Source of the DNA: SVQP01 sp045658965
GTDB taxonomy: Bacteria; Bacillota; Clostridia; Oscillospirales; CAG-272
Length of the DNA: 64,000 nt
Assembly: GCA_045658965.1 (NCBI GenBank)
Contig: JAZOVZ010000099.1
Location: 1 to 64,000, forward strand
Direction of reading: 5' to 3'
Positions 1-8,550 of the stretch are shown here, in pieces. How positions within the stretch are numbered: position 1 is the stretch's first letter; each line of letters begins with the position of its first letter. The position numbers and the translations under genes are program-made. Below the pieces are notes generated by a model. The model was not told the DNA's origin, did not search any database, and saw only the letters and a program-made list of their open reading frames with translations.

Positions 1-1
1 T

Positions 2-223
2 GACAATATTTCCATTCGTGTGAACGATCGAATAACAATTGATCCTGCTACATGGGAAAACACACAGGTGTACCAAACGAAACGCATAACATTTACCATC
101 ATAGAGTTTGGAGAGGAGCGACAGGCGGTAGGCGTATGCGACGGAAAAGAATATATCATCTATTGCCAAGGAATCGATGAATCGGATTTCTTGATGATTC
201 TTGATGGAATATCGGAGGAATAA
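2..223 (+). CDS. C-terminal end of a DUF4367-like protein (partial)
   Basis: The frame is open to the left edge of the window, so the true start lies upstream. The GTG at 20 is in frame but has no ribosome-binding site and is probably internal. The visible 73 residues end in a beta-rich stretch (GVCDGKEYIIYCQGIDESDF) followed by a short helix. This resembles the C-terminus of DUF4367 proteins, which are extracytoplasmic domains often fused to anti-sigma or membrane proteins. The family call is inference from pattern only. The stop lies 3 bp before the next start, so the two genes are probably co-transcribed. Confidence 0.45.
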   Translation, partial: DNISIRVNDRITIDPATWENTQVYQTKRITFTIIEFGEERQAVGVCDGKEYIIYCQGIDESDFLMILDGISEE

Positions 224-226
224 CAT

Positions 227-1426
227 ATGGATAAGGTATTGATCAAGCGAATCGGGAAAGCCGTACTGCGGTCGGTTCTCGTGTTTATTGTTTTTGCATT
301 TGTGACGAGCGTTTCGCGCTTCGTGTTTAACGGCGAGTTAGAGCATATGGATATGCTGGACGGGGTAGCGTTTCCGCTTTGGTTGCTTGGGCTCTGGCAC
401 GTTTTCTATATGCTTTTGATCTTTGAATCCACCGTGTTTGCTTTCCACAGGCATGCTGCCGAGGAAAAGGAGGCGTATCTGAAAAAACGCACCGGTGTGG
501 GGGTGCTCGCAGAGCTAAAGGCGGTATTCTCCTCCTTGGAATTTTACGTTGACTGCGCTGCGGTTGCGATCTTGTCCTTGATCATGCCGCTCGGTTTGTA
601 TGATTGCATCGGTCAAGCACTCACGGGCGAGGAGTTTGGGAATTTGCCCGTGACCTTGCTTGCACTTGTGCTGCTGTTTGTGTTGCTCTTGGTAGCGCGC
701 CTGTCGCTTGGCAAGATGTGGATCTCCGACAGCATTGCAAGAAAAGACGATAAGAAAAAGAAAAAAGAGCGAGGCGCACTGTTCCTGACGATCAAAGGGG
801 TTGCCTTTGTGGTGATGGCGTATATCGTCGCATCGTATGCGACTACGTGGTTTTTACCGTTTATTGTGACGGTTGCCAACCTTGGCGGCGGAATGATCGT
901 ATTTCTGTATCTGTTCATTGCGCTGCTGGTTGCCATTGCGGTGGCGCTTGCAATATTTTATATCCGCGCCATTCTCAAACGCAGGACGTTTATTGCGGCG
1001 CTGCGTGAGGTTTGTAAGAACAAATCCGCAACCATATCTGATATTCAAAAGCCGTATTTGTCAATATTTACGCAACACAAGGGTGTTGATTTCACGATAG
1101 AGCACAACGGACGCTTGTATGATTGCAAATTTGTGGCAAGCGTGTTCAAAAGCTCACCCATCGCGTTTGCAGACACGGGCAAGGGCATTCGACAGGATGT
1201 GCTGCGCGTGTTTAGGGTGAACGTGCTGCACATGAATACGCTCATAGATTTCCGCATGGAGGGCGAGGGCAAGAAGATTGTGATCGTGCTGCCCGTGCCC
1301 GAGAGAATATATGTATCGGTTGACGGATCGACACCGGGTCCCGCAGATACGGGAGAGGTATTCGGAGAGTACACTCTCTATACCGCAACCGGATTCTTGG
1401 GAGCGTTGGAGCGAGATATTTTGTGA
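227..1426 (+). CDS. Multi-pass membrane protein of unknown function
   Basis: 399 residues. I do not recognise the family. About six hydrophobic segments are visible (roughly residues 12-34, 48-70, 106-127, 138-158, 182-206 and 214-246), with a very basic lysine-rich loop near 172-181. The last 150 residues are soluble and probably cytoplasmic. The start at 227 is supported by GGAGG eight bases upstream. It follows the partial gene with a 3-bp gap, which suggests one transcription unit. A palindromic repeat begins 9 bp after the stop. Confidence 0.75.
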   Translation: MDKVLIKRIGKAVLRSVLVFIVFAFVTSVSRFVFNGELEHMDMLDGVAFPLWLLGLWHVFYMLLIFESTVFAFHRHAAEEKEAYLKKRTGVGVLAELKAVFSSLEFYVDCAAVAILSLIMPLGLYDCIGQALTGEEFGNLPVTLLALVLLFVLLLVARLSLGKMWISDSIARKDDKKKKKERGALFLTIKGVAFVVMAYIVASYATTWFLPFIVTVANLGGGMIVFLYLFIALLVAIAVALAIFYIRAILKRRTFIAALREVCKNKSATISDIQKPYLSIFTQHKGVDFTIEHNGRLYDCKFVASVFKSSPIAFADTGKGIRQDVLRVFRVNVLHMNTLIDFRMEGEGKKIVIVLPVPERIYVSVDGSTPGPADTGEVFGEYTLYTATGFLGALERDIL

Positions 1427-1434
1427 GATGTTAG

Positions 1435-1459
1435 GTAACAGGGGACGGTTCTCTGTTAC
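1435..1459. repeat. REP-like palindromic repeat, copy 1
   Basis: GTAACAG and CTGTTAC are perfect 7-bp arms around a core containing GGGACGGTTCT. It is one of four copies in the first 5.1 kb, all intergenic. The GGGGACGGTTC core resembles the short palindromes that accompany REP-associated transposases in many genomes; no such transposase gene is in this window. Confidence 0.8.
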
Positions 1460-1489
1460 TACGGTATATGTACGAGAACGATTCGTTCT

Positions 1490-1684
1490 ATGTCAGGAAA
1501 CTTAAACTATATGATTCGATATACAAAAGGTTTTGTGCTCAACGATAAAGAAATGACAGCTGAAGAATATCAAATCAAACTAATAAACGACAAGGAATAT
1601 CTTTTCGTACAACACAAATCGGGAGATTATTTTTACGGCGGTATAACTCCGCAATGGTATGTTTTTGAGAGGAAGGAATGGTAA
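1490..1684 (+). CDS. Small hypothetical protein, possible gene remnant
   Basis: 64 residues with no recognised domain. The C-terminal half (YLFVQHKSGDYFYGG, then WYVFERKEW) reads like the last strands of a small beta-barrel module, so this may be the tail of a once longer gene. No clear ribosome site precedes the ATG. It lies 30 bp after a palindromic repeat, is AT-rich compared with the gene at 227, and its stop is 1 bp before the next start. It could be an independent small protein or a truncated one. Confidence 0.4.
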   Translation: MSGNLNYMIRYTKGFVLNDKEMTAEEYQIKLINDKEYLFVQHKSGDYFYGGITPQWYVFERKEW

Positions 1685-1685
1685 A

Positions 1686-2282
1686 ATGAAAAACAAAAAT
1701 AGCGTAGAGCAGTATTTTAATCAAAAAGATTTTTCGATATTAGAAATAGTTTTAATAATCATAGCTGTTATTTCTCTGACCGTAGCCACGTTCGTACAAG
1801 GCGGAGGTCCTATAGGTCTTCCTATTTTGATGCTTAGCATTATCGTCATTTGTGTTTATCGTTCTTTCAAAATCAAAGATACCGAAATCGATCAAACGCT
1901 AAAAAGAATCATACAAGACAATAAAATCGAGTGTTCTGAAAATAGTATTCAATGTTATGAACTAAAAGGCATGCTAACAAAAAGAAGAAAGGATGGAAAG
2001 TATATTTCTTCGAACTATTATATTACGAATATTATCTTTTCATCAGAAGAGACTCTTTTTCATATCTACGTCATCGATTTAATTAAACAATCTGTAGAAG
2101 CAGTTACCCATAGTACAAAGTGTACTGAAAAAATCACTCTGATCGAGGAAAAAATCAAGACCAATTCCGGATTAGCTCACGTAGCTCACCTTAAAATAGA
2201 TGATGCATTCGTAATTCCTGTCACGCTCAATGAATACAGAACATCTCAATTAGTACAAAAAATTTGCGAGATACATAAATAA
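1686..2282 (+). CDS. Membrane-anchored protein of unknown function
   Basis: 198 residues from the ATG at 1686, chosen over an upstream in-frame ATG (1659) because GAGGAAGGA sits at the right distance. Residues about 17-60 form two adjacent hydrophobic segments split by a Gly-Gly-Gly-Pro turn. The remaining 135 residues are hydrophilic, mixed alpha/beta and probably cytoplasmic. I do not recognise the domain. Codon use is AT-rich (many AAA, ATA and TTA codons), unlike the spoIIIA region, which fits an acquired segment. Confidence 0.6.
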   Translation: MKNKNSVEQYFNQKDFSILEIVLIIIAVISLTVATFVQGGGPIGLPILMLSIIVICVYRSFKIKDTEIDQTLKRIIQDNKIECSENSIQCYELKGMLTKRRKDGKYISSNYYITNIIFSSEETLFHIYVIDLIKQSVEAVTHSTKCTEKITLIEEKIKTNSGLAHVAHLKIDDAFVIPVTLNEYRTSQLVQKICEIHK

Positions 2283-2293
2283 ATACATAAAAA

Positions 2294-2319
2294 GTAACAG
2301 GGGGACGGTTCTCTGTTAC
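2294..2319. repeat. REP-like palindromic repeat, copy 2
   Basis: Same GTAACAG / CTGTTAC arms and GGACGGTTCT core as at 1435, with one extra G in the core. It lies in the gap between the AT-rich membrane protein and the ABC transporter genes. Confidence 0.8.
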
Positions 2320-2429
2320 CCCCTTCGAAGGTGTTGACTATTCCGACTCTTTACAATCATTGATGCAATATCGGCAGAGTAACTAAAGCCGCCGATCATT
2401 CGACGACTACTATACTGAGGAGGTTACCA

Positions 2430-3344
2430 ATGGAATATGTACTCACAACCTCGGCGCTGACGAAGACTTATCGAAAGTTTGAAGCATTGAGGGATTTAAC
2501 CATGCACATTCCCAAAGGATCAATTTACGGCTTTGTGGGAAGAAATGGAGCGGGTAAGACCACGCTTATCCGCGTCATTTGTGGATTGCAAGAGCCAACA
2601 AGCGGTGAATATATGCTTTATGGCATATCAAATAAAAGTAGAGAAATAACAAAAGCAAGGCATAGAATGGGAGCGGTAGTGGAAACTCCGTCTATCTATC
2701 TTGATATGACCGCAGAAGACAATCTCCGCCAACAGGCACTTGTTCTTGGTCTGCCCAACTACAAGAGCATTCCCGAAATCTTGAAGCTCGTAGGACTTGA
2801 AAATACGGGGAAAAAGAAAGCTCGTCATTTCTCGCTCGGTATGAAGCAACGACTTGGAATTGCAATCGCGCTGATCGGGAACCCTGACTTCATTGTTCTT
2901 GATGAGCCAATCAACGGTCTTGATCCGCAGGGTATTGTGGAAATCAGAGAGCTTATCTTAAAGCTCAATCACGAGCACTGCATTACCGTGTTGATTTCAA
3001 GCCATATTCTCGGTGAGCTTTCCAAGCTTGCAACGCATTATGGCTTTATCGAAAAAGGTCGCATTGTAAAAGAGATCAGTGCAACTGAACTTGAGGCTGC
3101 TTGTCGCAAATGCACGAGGGTAAAAGTCAGCGATACAAAAGTACTTGCGAGTGTGCTTGACGAGTTGGCATTGGAGTATGAAATCGTAACCGATACCACG
3201 GCAATTATTTACGGCGATACCACTCTGTCCGCCCTTGCGTTAGCTCTTGCAAAAGAAGACTGTGAATTGATCTCCTCAAATGAGCAGGACGAAAACCTTG
3301 AAACGTATTTTATCAAACTGATCGGAGGTGGAGAGCATGTATAA
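2430..3344 (+). CDS. ABC transporter ATP-binding protein
   Basis: 304 residues. This is the ATPase of a two-gene ABC-2 type exporter. Visible motifs are Walker A GRNGAGKTT (about residues 37-45), signature LSLGMKQR (about 135), Walker B FIVLDEPINGLD (about 156) and the H-loop ISSH. The C-terminal 90 residues are a variable domain as in BcrA/lantibiotic-immunity type ATPases. GGAGG lies six bases before the ATG. It overlaps the permease gene by 8 bp. Substrate unknown; peptide antibiotic export is a typical role for this subclass but is inference here. Confidence 0.9.
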   Translation: MEYVLTTSALTKTYRKFEALRDLTMHIPKGSIYGFVGRNGAGKTTLIRVICGLQEPTSGEYMLYGISNKSREITKARHRMGAVVETPSIYLDMTAEDNLRQQALVLGLPNYKSIPEILKLVGLENTGKKKARHFSLGMKQRLGIAIALIGNPDFIVLDEPINGLDPQGIVEIRELILKLNHEHCITVLISSHILGELSKLATHYGFIEKGRIVKEISATELEAACRKCTRVKVSDTKVLASVLDELALEYEIVTDTTAIIYGDTTLSALALALAKEDCELISSNEQDENLETYFIKLIGGGEHV

Positions 3345-4224
3345 TCTTCTTCGCTCCGGATTTTTCAGATATACGCATAGTACGGTGTTTTGGGTGTGCA
3401 CGGTATTGACCGCTGTTTTCGCCCTGTTGTTCTCATGGAATATATACGCTTCTGCGGAATTGAACGAGGTTTGGTTTGTATTCGGAACGATGCCGCTTTC
3501 GATTTTGATCACGTTCATAATCGGTAATGAATCCTCAAAATGCATTCGTAATAAAATCCCGACAGGATACACAAGAACACAAATTTATCTCTCGGAATTG
3601 ATTTTAGCCAACATGTTTGTTGTGTTTTTATTCTCCGTATTTCTTGTTTTCTCGATCGTGCTCAATATTCGATTGCTTCCGCACATTCCGTTAAAGCTTG
3701 CTTTGCAAACGGTTTTCGGCTTTCTATGCTCTGCGCTCCTTTTTGCCAACGTGTTTGCCACTATGACGTGCATCGTTTCCCATAAAACAATTTCGATCGT
3801 CATAGGACTTGCTTTGATCATTGCGCTGTATCTTCCTTGCACAGGCGTTTCATTATTGTTGGATGAGGAGGAGTTTTTACAGGTGGGTACGTTTGAAAAC
3901 GACGTGTGGGTGGAATATGAAGAAAAGAATCCGCGCTATGTGGATGAGCCGCAGCGTTCGTTGCTTATGTTTTACGATAAAGTCAATCCGTACAGCCAAC
4001 GCATCTCCTATGATGATATACTGCGTCCTTTTCTGTTTGATGACGAGGCATGGGAAAGAGCCAAGCAGGCAACCGCTAATACAGTAGGAGATGCATTTCT
4101 CAAGAGAGAAATATCCGAAGACGAGCAAGTGTTTCTAAACACCACACCTTTTGCGACCATTGCGCTGATTCCTATATTTGTTCTTACCGGATGGCTTGTT
4201 TTTCGTAAGAAATCTTTTCAGTGA
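3337..4224 (+). CDS. ABC-2 type transporter permease
   Basis: 295 residues from the ATG at 3337; a GTG at 3328 is also in frame, but GGAGG at 3324-3328 fits the ATG. Six hydrophobic segments are apparent (two N-terminal, then around residues 85-108, 125-150, 153-175 and a final one near 270-288), with a large polar loop between the fifth and sixth. This layout is usual for ABC-2 permeases that pair with a separate ATPase. It overlaps the ATPase gene, so expression is coupled. No maturation or immunity gene next to it reveals the substrate. Confidence 0.8.
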   Translation: MYNLLRSGFFRYTHSTVFWVCTVLTAVFALLFSWNIYASAELNEVWFVFGTMPLSILITFIIGNESSKCIRNKIPTGYTRTQIYLSELILANMFVVFLFSVFLVFSIVLNIRLLPHIPLKLALQTVFGFLCSALLFANVFATMTCIVSHKTISIVIGLALIIALYLPCTGVSLLLDEEEFLQVGTFENDVWVEYEEKNPRYVDEPQRSLLMFYDKVNPYSQRISYDDILRPFLFDDEAWERAKQATANTVGDAFLKREISEDEQVFLNTTPFATIALIPIFVLTGWLVFRKKSFQ

Positions 4225-4240
4225 GGGGCGAGGAGGTTAA

Positions 4241-4266
4241 GTGAAACGGGGACGGTTCTCTGTTAC
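4241..4266. repeat. REP-like palindromic repeat, copy 3 (degenerate left arm)
   Basis: Core GGGGACGGTTCTC and right arm CTGTTAC match the other copies, but the left arm is changed (GTGAAACG), so the hairpin is weaker. It lies 17 bp after the permease stop. Confidence 0.7.
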
Positions 4267-4322
4267 ACACTTAAAAGTTAGTACTTACGCAACAAAAATA
4301 ATAACAAAGGAGCAATAACAAA

Positions 4323-5066
4323 ATGAAAAGCAAACACATTCAAAATATCTTGCTACTATTTGTTTGTAGCATTATAATACTCACTACAACTGCATGCGCA
4401 AACGAAGCAGATTCCCCCACGCAGACCACTGATTCAACGCATGATATAACAACTGATATTACAAACGGCGAAACAGAACAACAATCTTCAGACTCTACAA
4501 CCGAACAGGTCGATGAAGTCAACGCAATCCTTGCCGATCTGAACCACGACGGAACAGACGATAAAATTGTCATTACTTATGATGATGAGCAAAAAAGTTC
4601 TGCAACCATTCAGGTGATGAACGGTATAGATAATTCGGAGTTGATGTCGGACACACTCATGCTTGATGGGGATAAAATTGGTGCATACTACCTTCAGGTA
4701 GGCAAGGACGGTTTTCGCGACAGTCTTGTATCTTGGCATTATGAATATTTGGAAGACGGAAAATTATATTTCTATTACAGTGTTTTTAACTATGAACCGG
4801 ATGGCAAGATTACGTATAGTGCTCGCGGCGGCGACACCTTTAATGTATCAAATAAAGGTTCAGCCATAAGAGGAGGCAAAGCTTTCTTGGTAATGATAAA
4901 AAAACTCCAAGATAACATCGATGCTTCTTGTATTGACTATAACGGCTATCTGTTACTTGATAACCAAGGAGATAGCATATTGATCAGCACAGCGGAAAAT
5001 ATGCTGACTCCTACAGAGCTTATGTTTGAATTGGAGGATTTCGTCATTGATTCCAACGCGGAATAA
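4323..5066 (+). CDS. Secreted lipoprotein with calcium-loop-like motif
   Basis: 247 residues. An N-terminal hydrophobic segment ends in a lipobox with the lipidated Cys at about residue 25 (LTTTAC). A Thr/Ser/Asp/Gln-rich linker follows to about residue 60. Next comes ADLNHDGTDDKIVI, the D-x-N-x-D-G-x-x-D loop seen in FG-GAP/VCBS-type beta-propeller repeats and EF-hand-like calcium sites. The rest is beta-rich and unassigned. AAAGGAG precedes the ATG. It is probably a cell-surface lipoprotein of the accessory island; its function is unknown. Confidence 0.7.
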   Translation: MKSKHIQNILLLFVCSIIILTTTACANEADSPTQTTDSTHDITTDITNGETEQQSSDSTTEQVDEVNAILADLNHDGTDDKIVITYDDEQKSSATIQVMNGIDNSELMSDTLMLDGDKIGAYYLQVGKDGFRDSLVSWHYEYLEDGKLYFYYSVFNYEPDGKITYSARGGDTFNVSNKGSAIRGGKAFLVMIKKLQDNIDASCIDYNGYLLLDNQGDSILISTAENMLTPTELMFELEDFVIDSNAE

Positions 5067-5071
5067 CTTTA

Positions 5072-5096
5072 GTAACAGGAGACGGTTCTCTGTTAC
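5072..5096. repeat. REP-like palindromic repeat, copy 4
   Basis: GTAACAG / CTGTTAC arms with core GAGACGGTTCT (one change from copy 1). It lies between the lipoprotein stop and a strong terminator. Confidence 0.8.
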
Positions 5097-5106
5097 ACAC
5101 TTATAT

Positions 5107-5141
5107 GATAAAAGAGGTCGGTTAGTCCGACCTCTTTTATC
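5107..5141. terminator. Bidirectional intrinsic terminator
   Basis: Perfect 15-bp stem (arms 5107-5121 and 5127-5141) with loop TTAGT. The stem has A-rich and T-rich ends, giving U-tracts in both directions. It separates the convergent lipoprotein gene (+) and the spoIIIA operon (-). Confidence 0.9.
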
Positions 5142-5149
5142 GTGTTCCC

Positions 5150-5749
5150 TTATGCTCTTGTAATAATACTGATCCCTGCGGGGGAGATGCCGGTCTGCTC
5201 GTAGACAATGGCATTGATCTGCGCAAGCGCGGCTGCGCTCAGCTCGCCCTCGTGCTGCACCACGATGCTGACGGTCTCACCGCTGATAACCGCCACGCAC
5301 TGCGCGTATCCCTTGGTCTTGATCAGCGATTCGATCTTTGCCTCGTTTTCCATCTCTGCGGCGATCTGTCTGATCTCGGCAACCGCCTCAGCCTTGACCT
5401 GATCGGTGGCGTTGTCGTTATCTACCACGGAATTGAGCACCTCAAGTGCCTCGTCACGCGCCTTTTGTCTGGAGACCTGCACGCTGCTGAAGTAGGAACT
5501 CGCATCCGCAGACGTACTGTTCTGATCGCCCGTGCTCGAGCCCGTGCCCAGCGTGGTGCCGTAGTTGGTGTTCATGCCCGCGCTCTGATCGTAATTGAAG
5601 GAATCATCCTTGGTGTCCCCTGCAAAGAAGATCCAGTTGACATATACCGCAAGACCGATCATGATGACCGCGCCGGCAATGATCAGGTTGCGCTTGCCCA
5701 TTTTCTTGAAGAAATCGCCTATGGTATTGATTACCTTTTTGAAGTTCAT
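5150..5749 (-). CDS. spoIIIAH: Stage III sporulation protein AH
   Basis: 199 residues. SpoIIIAH is a mother-cell membrane protein whose extracellular domain binds SpoIIQ of the forespore to build the engulfment channel. Visible here are a short cytoplasmic N-terminus, one transmembrane segment (about 22-44), a Ser/Thr/Gly/Asn-rich linker (about 50-88) and the C-terminal ring-forming YscJ/FliF-like domain (about 90-199). GGAGGG lies seven bases before the ATG. It is the last gene of the complete spoIIIA operon and is followed by a strong bidirectional terminator. Confidence 0.93.
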   Translation of the reverse strand: MNFKKVINTIGDFFKKMGKRNLIIAGAVIMIGLAVYVNWIFFAGDTKDDSFNYDQSAGMNTNYGTTLGTGSSTGDQNSTSADASSYFSSVQVSRQKARDEALEVLNSVVDNDNATDQVKAEAVAEIRQIAAEMENEAKIESLIKTKGYAQCVAVISGETVSIVVQHEGELSAAALAQINAIVYEQTGISPAGISIITRA

Positions 5750-5814
5750 ATGTAAGCCCTCCGTTTTTGTTTTACGCTACATTGTATTAAGCACTGCGCG
5801 AGAATATGCCTGCT

Positions 5815-6366
5815 TTATCCGTTTTGTGCACCGCTGACGTGAATTTTGTTTGTCCCAATGCCAAACGCCGCACTCACCAAAGCCGTCAGCTCGTTTTGCA
5901 CGGCAGGGTCGGCACCGCCCTGGCATACAATGCCCACGCCCGCAATTCCCGGTTGCTTTTTCATCAGCAAAATAGGGCTCTGTGCACTTCCCGCACCCAC
6001 GATCACATAGCTTTCCTCCCACGTATAGCTGTCCCCGCCCGTTTTGCTTTCCAGATCACGGGCGTACACGTACTCGTATCCGCCGGACAGCGTGACCACA
6101 ACCTGCACCTTGCCAACGCCCTGTACCTCGGCACACAGCGCAGCAATCTCACGCGAAAGCTCTTGCCTGTACGCCTGCAGCTCGCTTTGCTCGTCTGTCA
6201 CGGTCGCGGTATTCTTCTGCGCACCCTTGCGGGCAGGCAGATCAAAGCTCCCCACCACCAAAAGCCCCAAGCCCACGATGGCACCCAGCACCACGATCCA
6301 CAGCTTGCCGCTTTTTTTCATTTGCCCGACAGTACCCGATATTTCCGAAACACCGTTTGAATACAT
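5815..6366 (-). CDS. spoIIIAG: Stage III sporulation protein AG
   Basis: 183 residues. SpoIIIAG forms a large ring in the intermembrane space of the sporangium. One transmembrane segment lies at about 23-42 (LWIVVLGAIVGLGLLVVG). It is followed by a periplasmic-side domain containing EVQGVGKVQVVVTLSGG, the conserved AG core. The ATG at 6366 has GGAG a few bases upstream; an internal Met at residue 16 is a possible alternative start. It lies 8 bp after spoIIIAF. Confidence 0.93.
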   Translation of the reverse strand: MYSNGVSEISGTVGQMKKSGKLWIVVLGAIVGLGLLVVGSFDLPARKGAQKNTATVTDEQSELQAYRQELSREIAALCAEVQGVGKVQVVVTLSGGYEYVYARDLESKTGGDSYTWEESYVIVGAGSAQSPILLMKKQPGIAGVGIVCQGGADPAVQNELTALVSAAFGIGTNKIHVSGAQNG

Positions 6367-6374
6367 ACCCTCTC

Positions 6375-6824
6375 CTATTCCAAAACCACCTTACATTTGC
6401 AATCCAAAAGTCCTTCCACGTATGCAATGATGGGATCGGGATCGCGCCAGATCGCCTTGCCCGAAAGCAGCAGCGTTACCTGCGACACTCCGCCATCCTC
6501 GCCCCATTCCACCAAAATGCGGCACTGCGCGGGCGGCAAACCCTGCTCGCGCTCCAAAAGCACTTGCAGCTGCCCGACCACCAAAGCATCCGAAAATTGC
6601 TCGTAATCCTGCTGTTCCTGCTGCTCATTTTGCCACGCCTCGGGAATCTCCCAAGCCCCCTGCCCCACGGCATGCATAAGGCTCATGACGGGCGAGATCA
6701 GCAGCGCGATGACGCAAAGGCTGCAGAGCAGCTTTGCGTGCTGCATAGCACTCTCGGGCACTAAGGTACACACCAGCGCGACCAACACCGCCGCCAGAGC
6801 AAGACTGTATAAATATCCTCCCAT
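6375..6824 (-). CDS. spoIIIAF: Stage III sporulation protein AF
   Basis: 149 residues. It has two N-terminal transmembrane segments (about 5-20 and 29-50) and a C-terminal soluble domain with the pattern CRILVEWGEDGGVSQVTLLL, typical of SpoIIIAF. It is a component of the mother-cell SpoIIIA complex. Position between AE and AG, with gaps of 6 and 8 bp, supports the call. Its ribosome site is weak, so translation is probably coupled to spoIIIAE. Confidence 0.9.
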   Translation of the reverse strand: MGGYLYSLALAAVLVALVCTLVPESAMQHAKLLCSLCVIALLISPVMSLMHAVGQGAWEIPEAWQNEQQEQQDYEQFSDALVVGQLQVLLEREQGLPPAQCRILVEWGEDGGVSQVTLLLSGKAIWRDPDPIIAYVEGLLDCKCKVVLE

Positions 6825-6830
6825 GCGCCG

Positions 6831-7970
6831 TCACCCAATCCAAGCCGCGGCACTTGCCGCAAACGCACCTACGGCTATGATAAACACCGTCGTGCACATG
6901 GCAACCGCAGCAGCCATATAGCCAAACAGGCTGCTCGCCTCGCCAAGCACCGCGCTCTCGGGTGCACATCCAAGCAGATGCGCAAGCGTCGCACCGAGAT
7001 CCAGCAGCGTGCGCAGAGCAAGCATTTGGAGCAGCACGGGCAGGCAAGTCAGAAACAAAAGGATCACCCCGCACCCACCCGCAAGCCCGCGCAGCATGCC
7101 CACGCCTGCGGCAAGCGTATCAAGCGAACCCGAAAGCGCACCGCCCACCACGGGGATCATCTGTCCGATGGCGTAGCGGCCGCTGCGCATGGCAAGGCTA
7201 TCCGCGCGCGAGGCAAGCAGGCTTTGCGCAGACAGACAAAGCGAGAGCAACAGCGTCAGCACGCCCAGCACCGCGGTATAAGTCTTTTTGAGAAATGCCG
7301 ATATTTTGGAAAGATCCACACCCGATTCCAATATGCCCGGCAGTGACATTGCCATGCAGCTGCCGAACAGGGGCGGCGCGATATTCGCACACACGCTGCC
7401 GCATACGTTCAGCCCCACCGCAAGCGTGGCGTTGCCCACCGTGGCACGCGTCACGTTTCCGCCCATGATATAGAGCGCACTCATCAAGGGCATGATCCCG
7501 CCCATCAGCACGCGCAACGAGGAAAAATACCCCACCATAGAATCGACCGCGGCATACCCCGCACCCGCCACCGCACCGAACAAGCAAAGCCGCGGCGCAA
7601 GGCTTGCCCACGGTAGGCTTTGCGCCTTGCCGACAGAGCGCATCAGACCGCACAAAAGGATCAATGCGCAAATCGAGGCAAGCAATCCCCCGCTTTGCCC
7701 GAATTGCAGTCCGTACACCTGCAAAAGAAGACCCAAAAGCCCCGAAAACGAGGTCATTTGCGCAAATGCGTCGCGCACCTCTGCCACGTCACGGGAAAAC
7801 AGCCCATCCGGCAAAATGGCAGCAAGCGTTTCGGGAATGCACTCCTCAAGCGCTGCGTATTGCTCGGGCAGCGTGCTGTAGTCAACGCTCGTTGGCTCTG
7901 CCGATGCGCCAAAGCACAGAAAAGCCACCGCCGCCAGCGCAATCACAACCCCAAACAACCGTTTTTTCAC
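6831..7970 (-). CDS. spoIIIAE: Stage III sporulation protein AE
   Basis: 379 residues. This is the largest polytopic component of the SpoIIIA channel. A signal-like N-terminus (cleavage expected after ASA) is followed by about seven or more hydrophobic segments. The motifs MGGNVTRATVGNATLAVGLN and a Gly/Ala-rich C-terminal half are typical of the family. The start codon overlaps the spoIIIAD stop by 4 bp (ATGA). Confidence 0.93.
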   Translation of the reverse strand: MKKRLFGVVIALAAVAFLCFGASAEPTSVDYSTLPEQYAALEECIPETLAAILPDGLFSRDVAEVRDAFAQMTSFSGLLGLLLQVYGLQFGQSGGLLASICALILLCGLMRSVGKAQSLPWASLAPRLCLFGAVAGAGYAAVDSMVGYFSSLRVLMGGIMPLMSALYIMGGNVTRATVGNATLAVGLNVCGSVCANIAPPLFGSCMAMSLPGILESGVDLSKISAFLKKTYTAVLGVLTLLLSLCLSAQSLLASRADSLAMRSGRYAIGQMIPVVGGALSGSLDTLAAGVGMLRGLAGGCGVILLFLTCLPVLLQMLALRTLLDLGATLAHLLGCAPESAVLGEASSLFGYMAAAVAMCTTVFIIAVGAFAASAAAWIG

Positions 7971-8350
7971 GTCAACAGCTCCTTTGTCATGCCCAGTATT
8001 TCGGTGATGAGCGGCAGCGCCTGCAGCACCACCGCAATTTTGCCCGCGCCCTCCAGCGCAGTTGCCAAGCCCGCTTCACCAAAGTCGCGGCAAATGCCCG
8101 CCCCCAAGGCAGACAGCAAGGTGAGCCCCAACCCCGAAAGCAAAATTTCCCCGTGTGCCGTGGGCAGACTTTGCTCGGACAAGCTTTTGATCATATCCAC
8201 GATGGGCTGCGCTGCGCCAAGCACCGTAAAAAAGATCAGAACCGTGCCCGCGGCACGCACGGGCAGCACCATTTCGGCTTTATATTGCTTGAGCACCCAC
8301 ACAGCGGCAAGGCACAGCATGGCAATGCCGCAGATCTTGAGCATATCCAT
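7967..8350 (-). CDS. spoIIIAD: Stage III sporulation protein AD
   Basis: 127 residues with four hydrophobic segments, the usual size for SpoIIIAD. The motif EMVLPVRAAGTVLIFF after the first segment and a second half like SpoIIIAC fit the family. It overlaps spoIIIAE by 4 bp and follows spoIIIAC with a 3-bp gap, so the genes are translationally coupled in the operon. Confidence 0.93.
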   Translation of the reverse strand: MDMLKICGIAMLCLAAVWVLKQYKAEMVLPVRAAGTVLIFFTVLGAAQPIVDMIKSLSEQSLPTAHGEILLSGLGLTLLSALGAGICRDFGEAGLATALEGAGKIAVVLQALPLITEILGMTKELLT

Positions 8351-8353
8351 TTG

Positions 8354-8548
8354 TCAAAAGCCAAAGGTGGCATACACCAGCGAAAAAAGCTCGCCGATCT
8401 GCTCCACCAGCATGAGCAGCACCACCACAATGCCCGCAATCGTGACTAAGGTTGCCTGCTCGTCGCGCCCCGATTTATTTAAGATCTGCGTGGCGACCGA
8501 GACCAAAAGGCCCACGCCCGCCACCTTTAAGATAAGACCTACTTCCAT
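8354..8548 (-). CDS. spoIIIAC: Stage III sporulation protein AC
   Basis: 64 residues from the ATG at 8548, the normal SpoIIIAC length. The longer reading frame from 8593 lies inside spoIIIAB and is not used. Two transmembrane segments flank the motif NKSGRDEQATLVTIAG, diagnostic for AC. There is no clear ribosome site. The spoIIIAB stop ends 2 bp upstream, so reinitiation is likely. Confidence 0.93.
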   Translation of the reverse strand: MEVGLILKVAGVGLLVSVATQILNKSGRDEQATLVTIAGIVVVLLMLVEQIGELFSLVYATFGF

Positions 8549-8550
8549 AG

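Noticed and set aside
20..223. GTG at 20 as a true start of a 67-residue protein
   Set aside because: The frame continues to the window edge and no ribosome site precedes the GTG; it is taken as a partial gene.
1311..1505. Plus-strand frame crossing the end of the gene at 227
   Set aside because: It overlaps the membrane protein gene in another frame, crosses a palindromic repeat and has no ribosome site.
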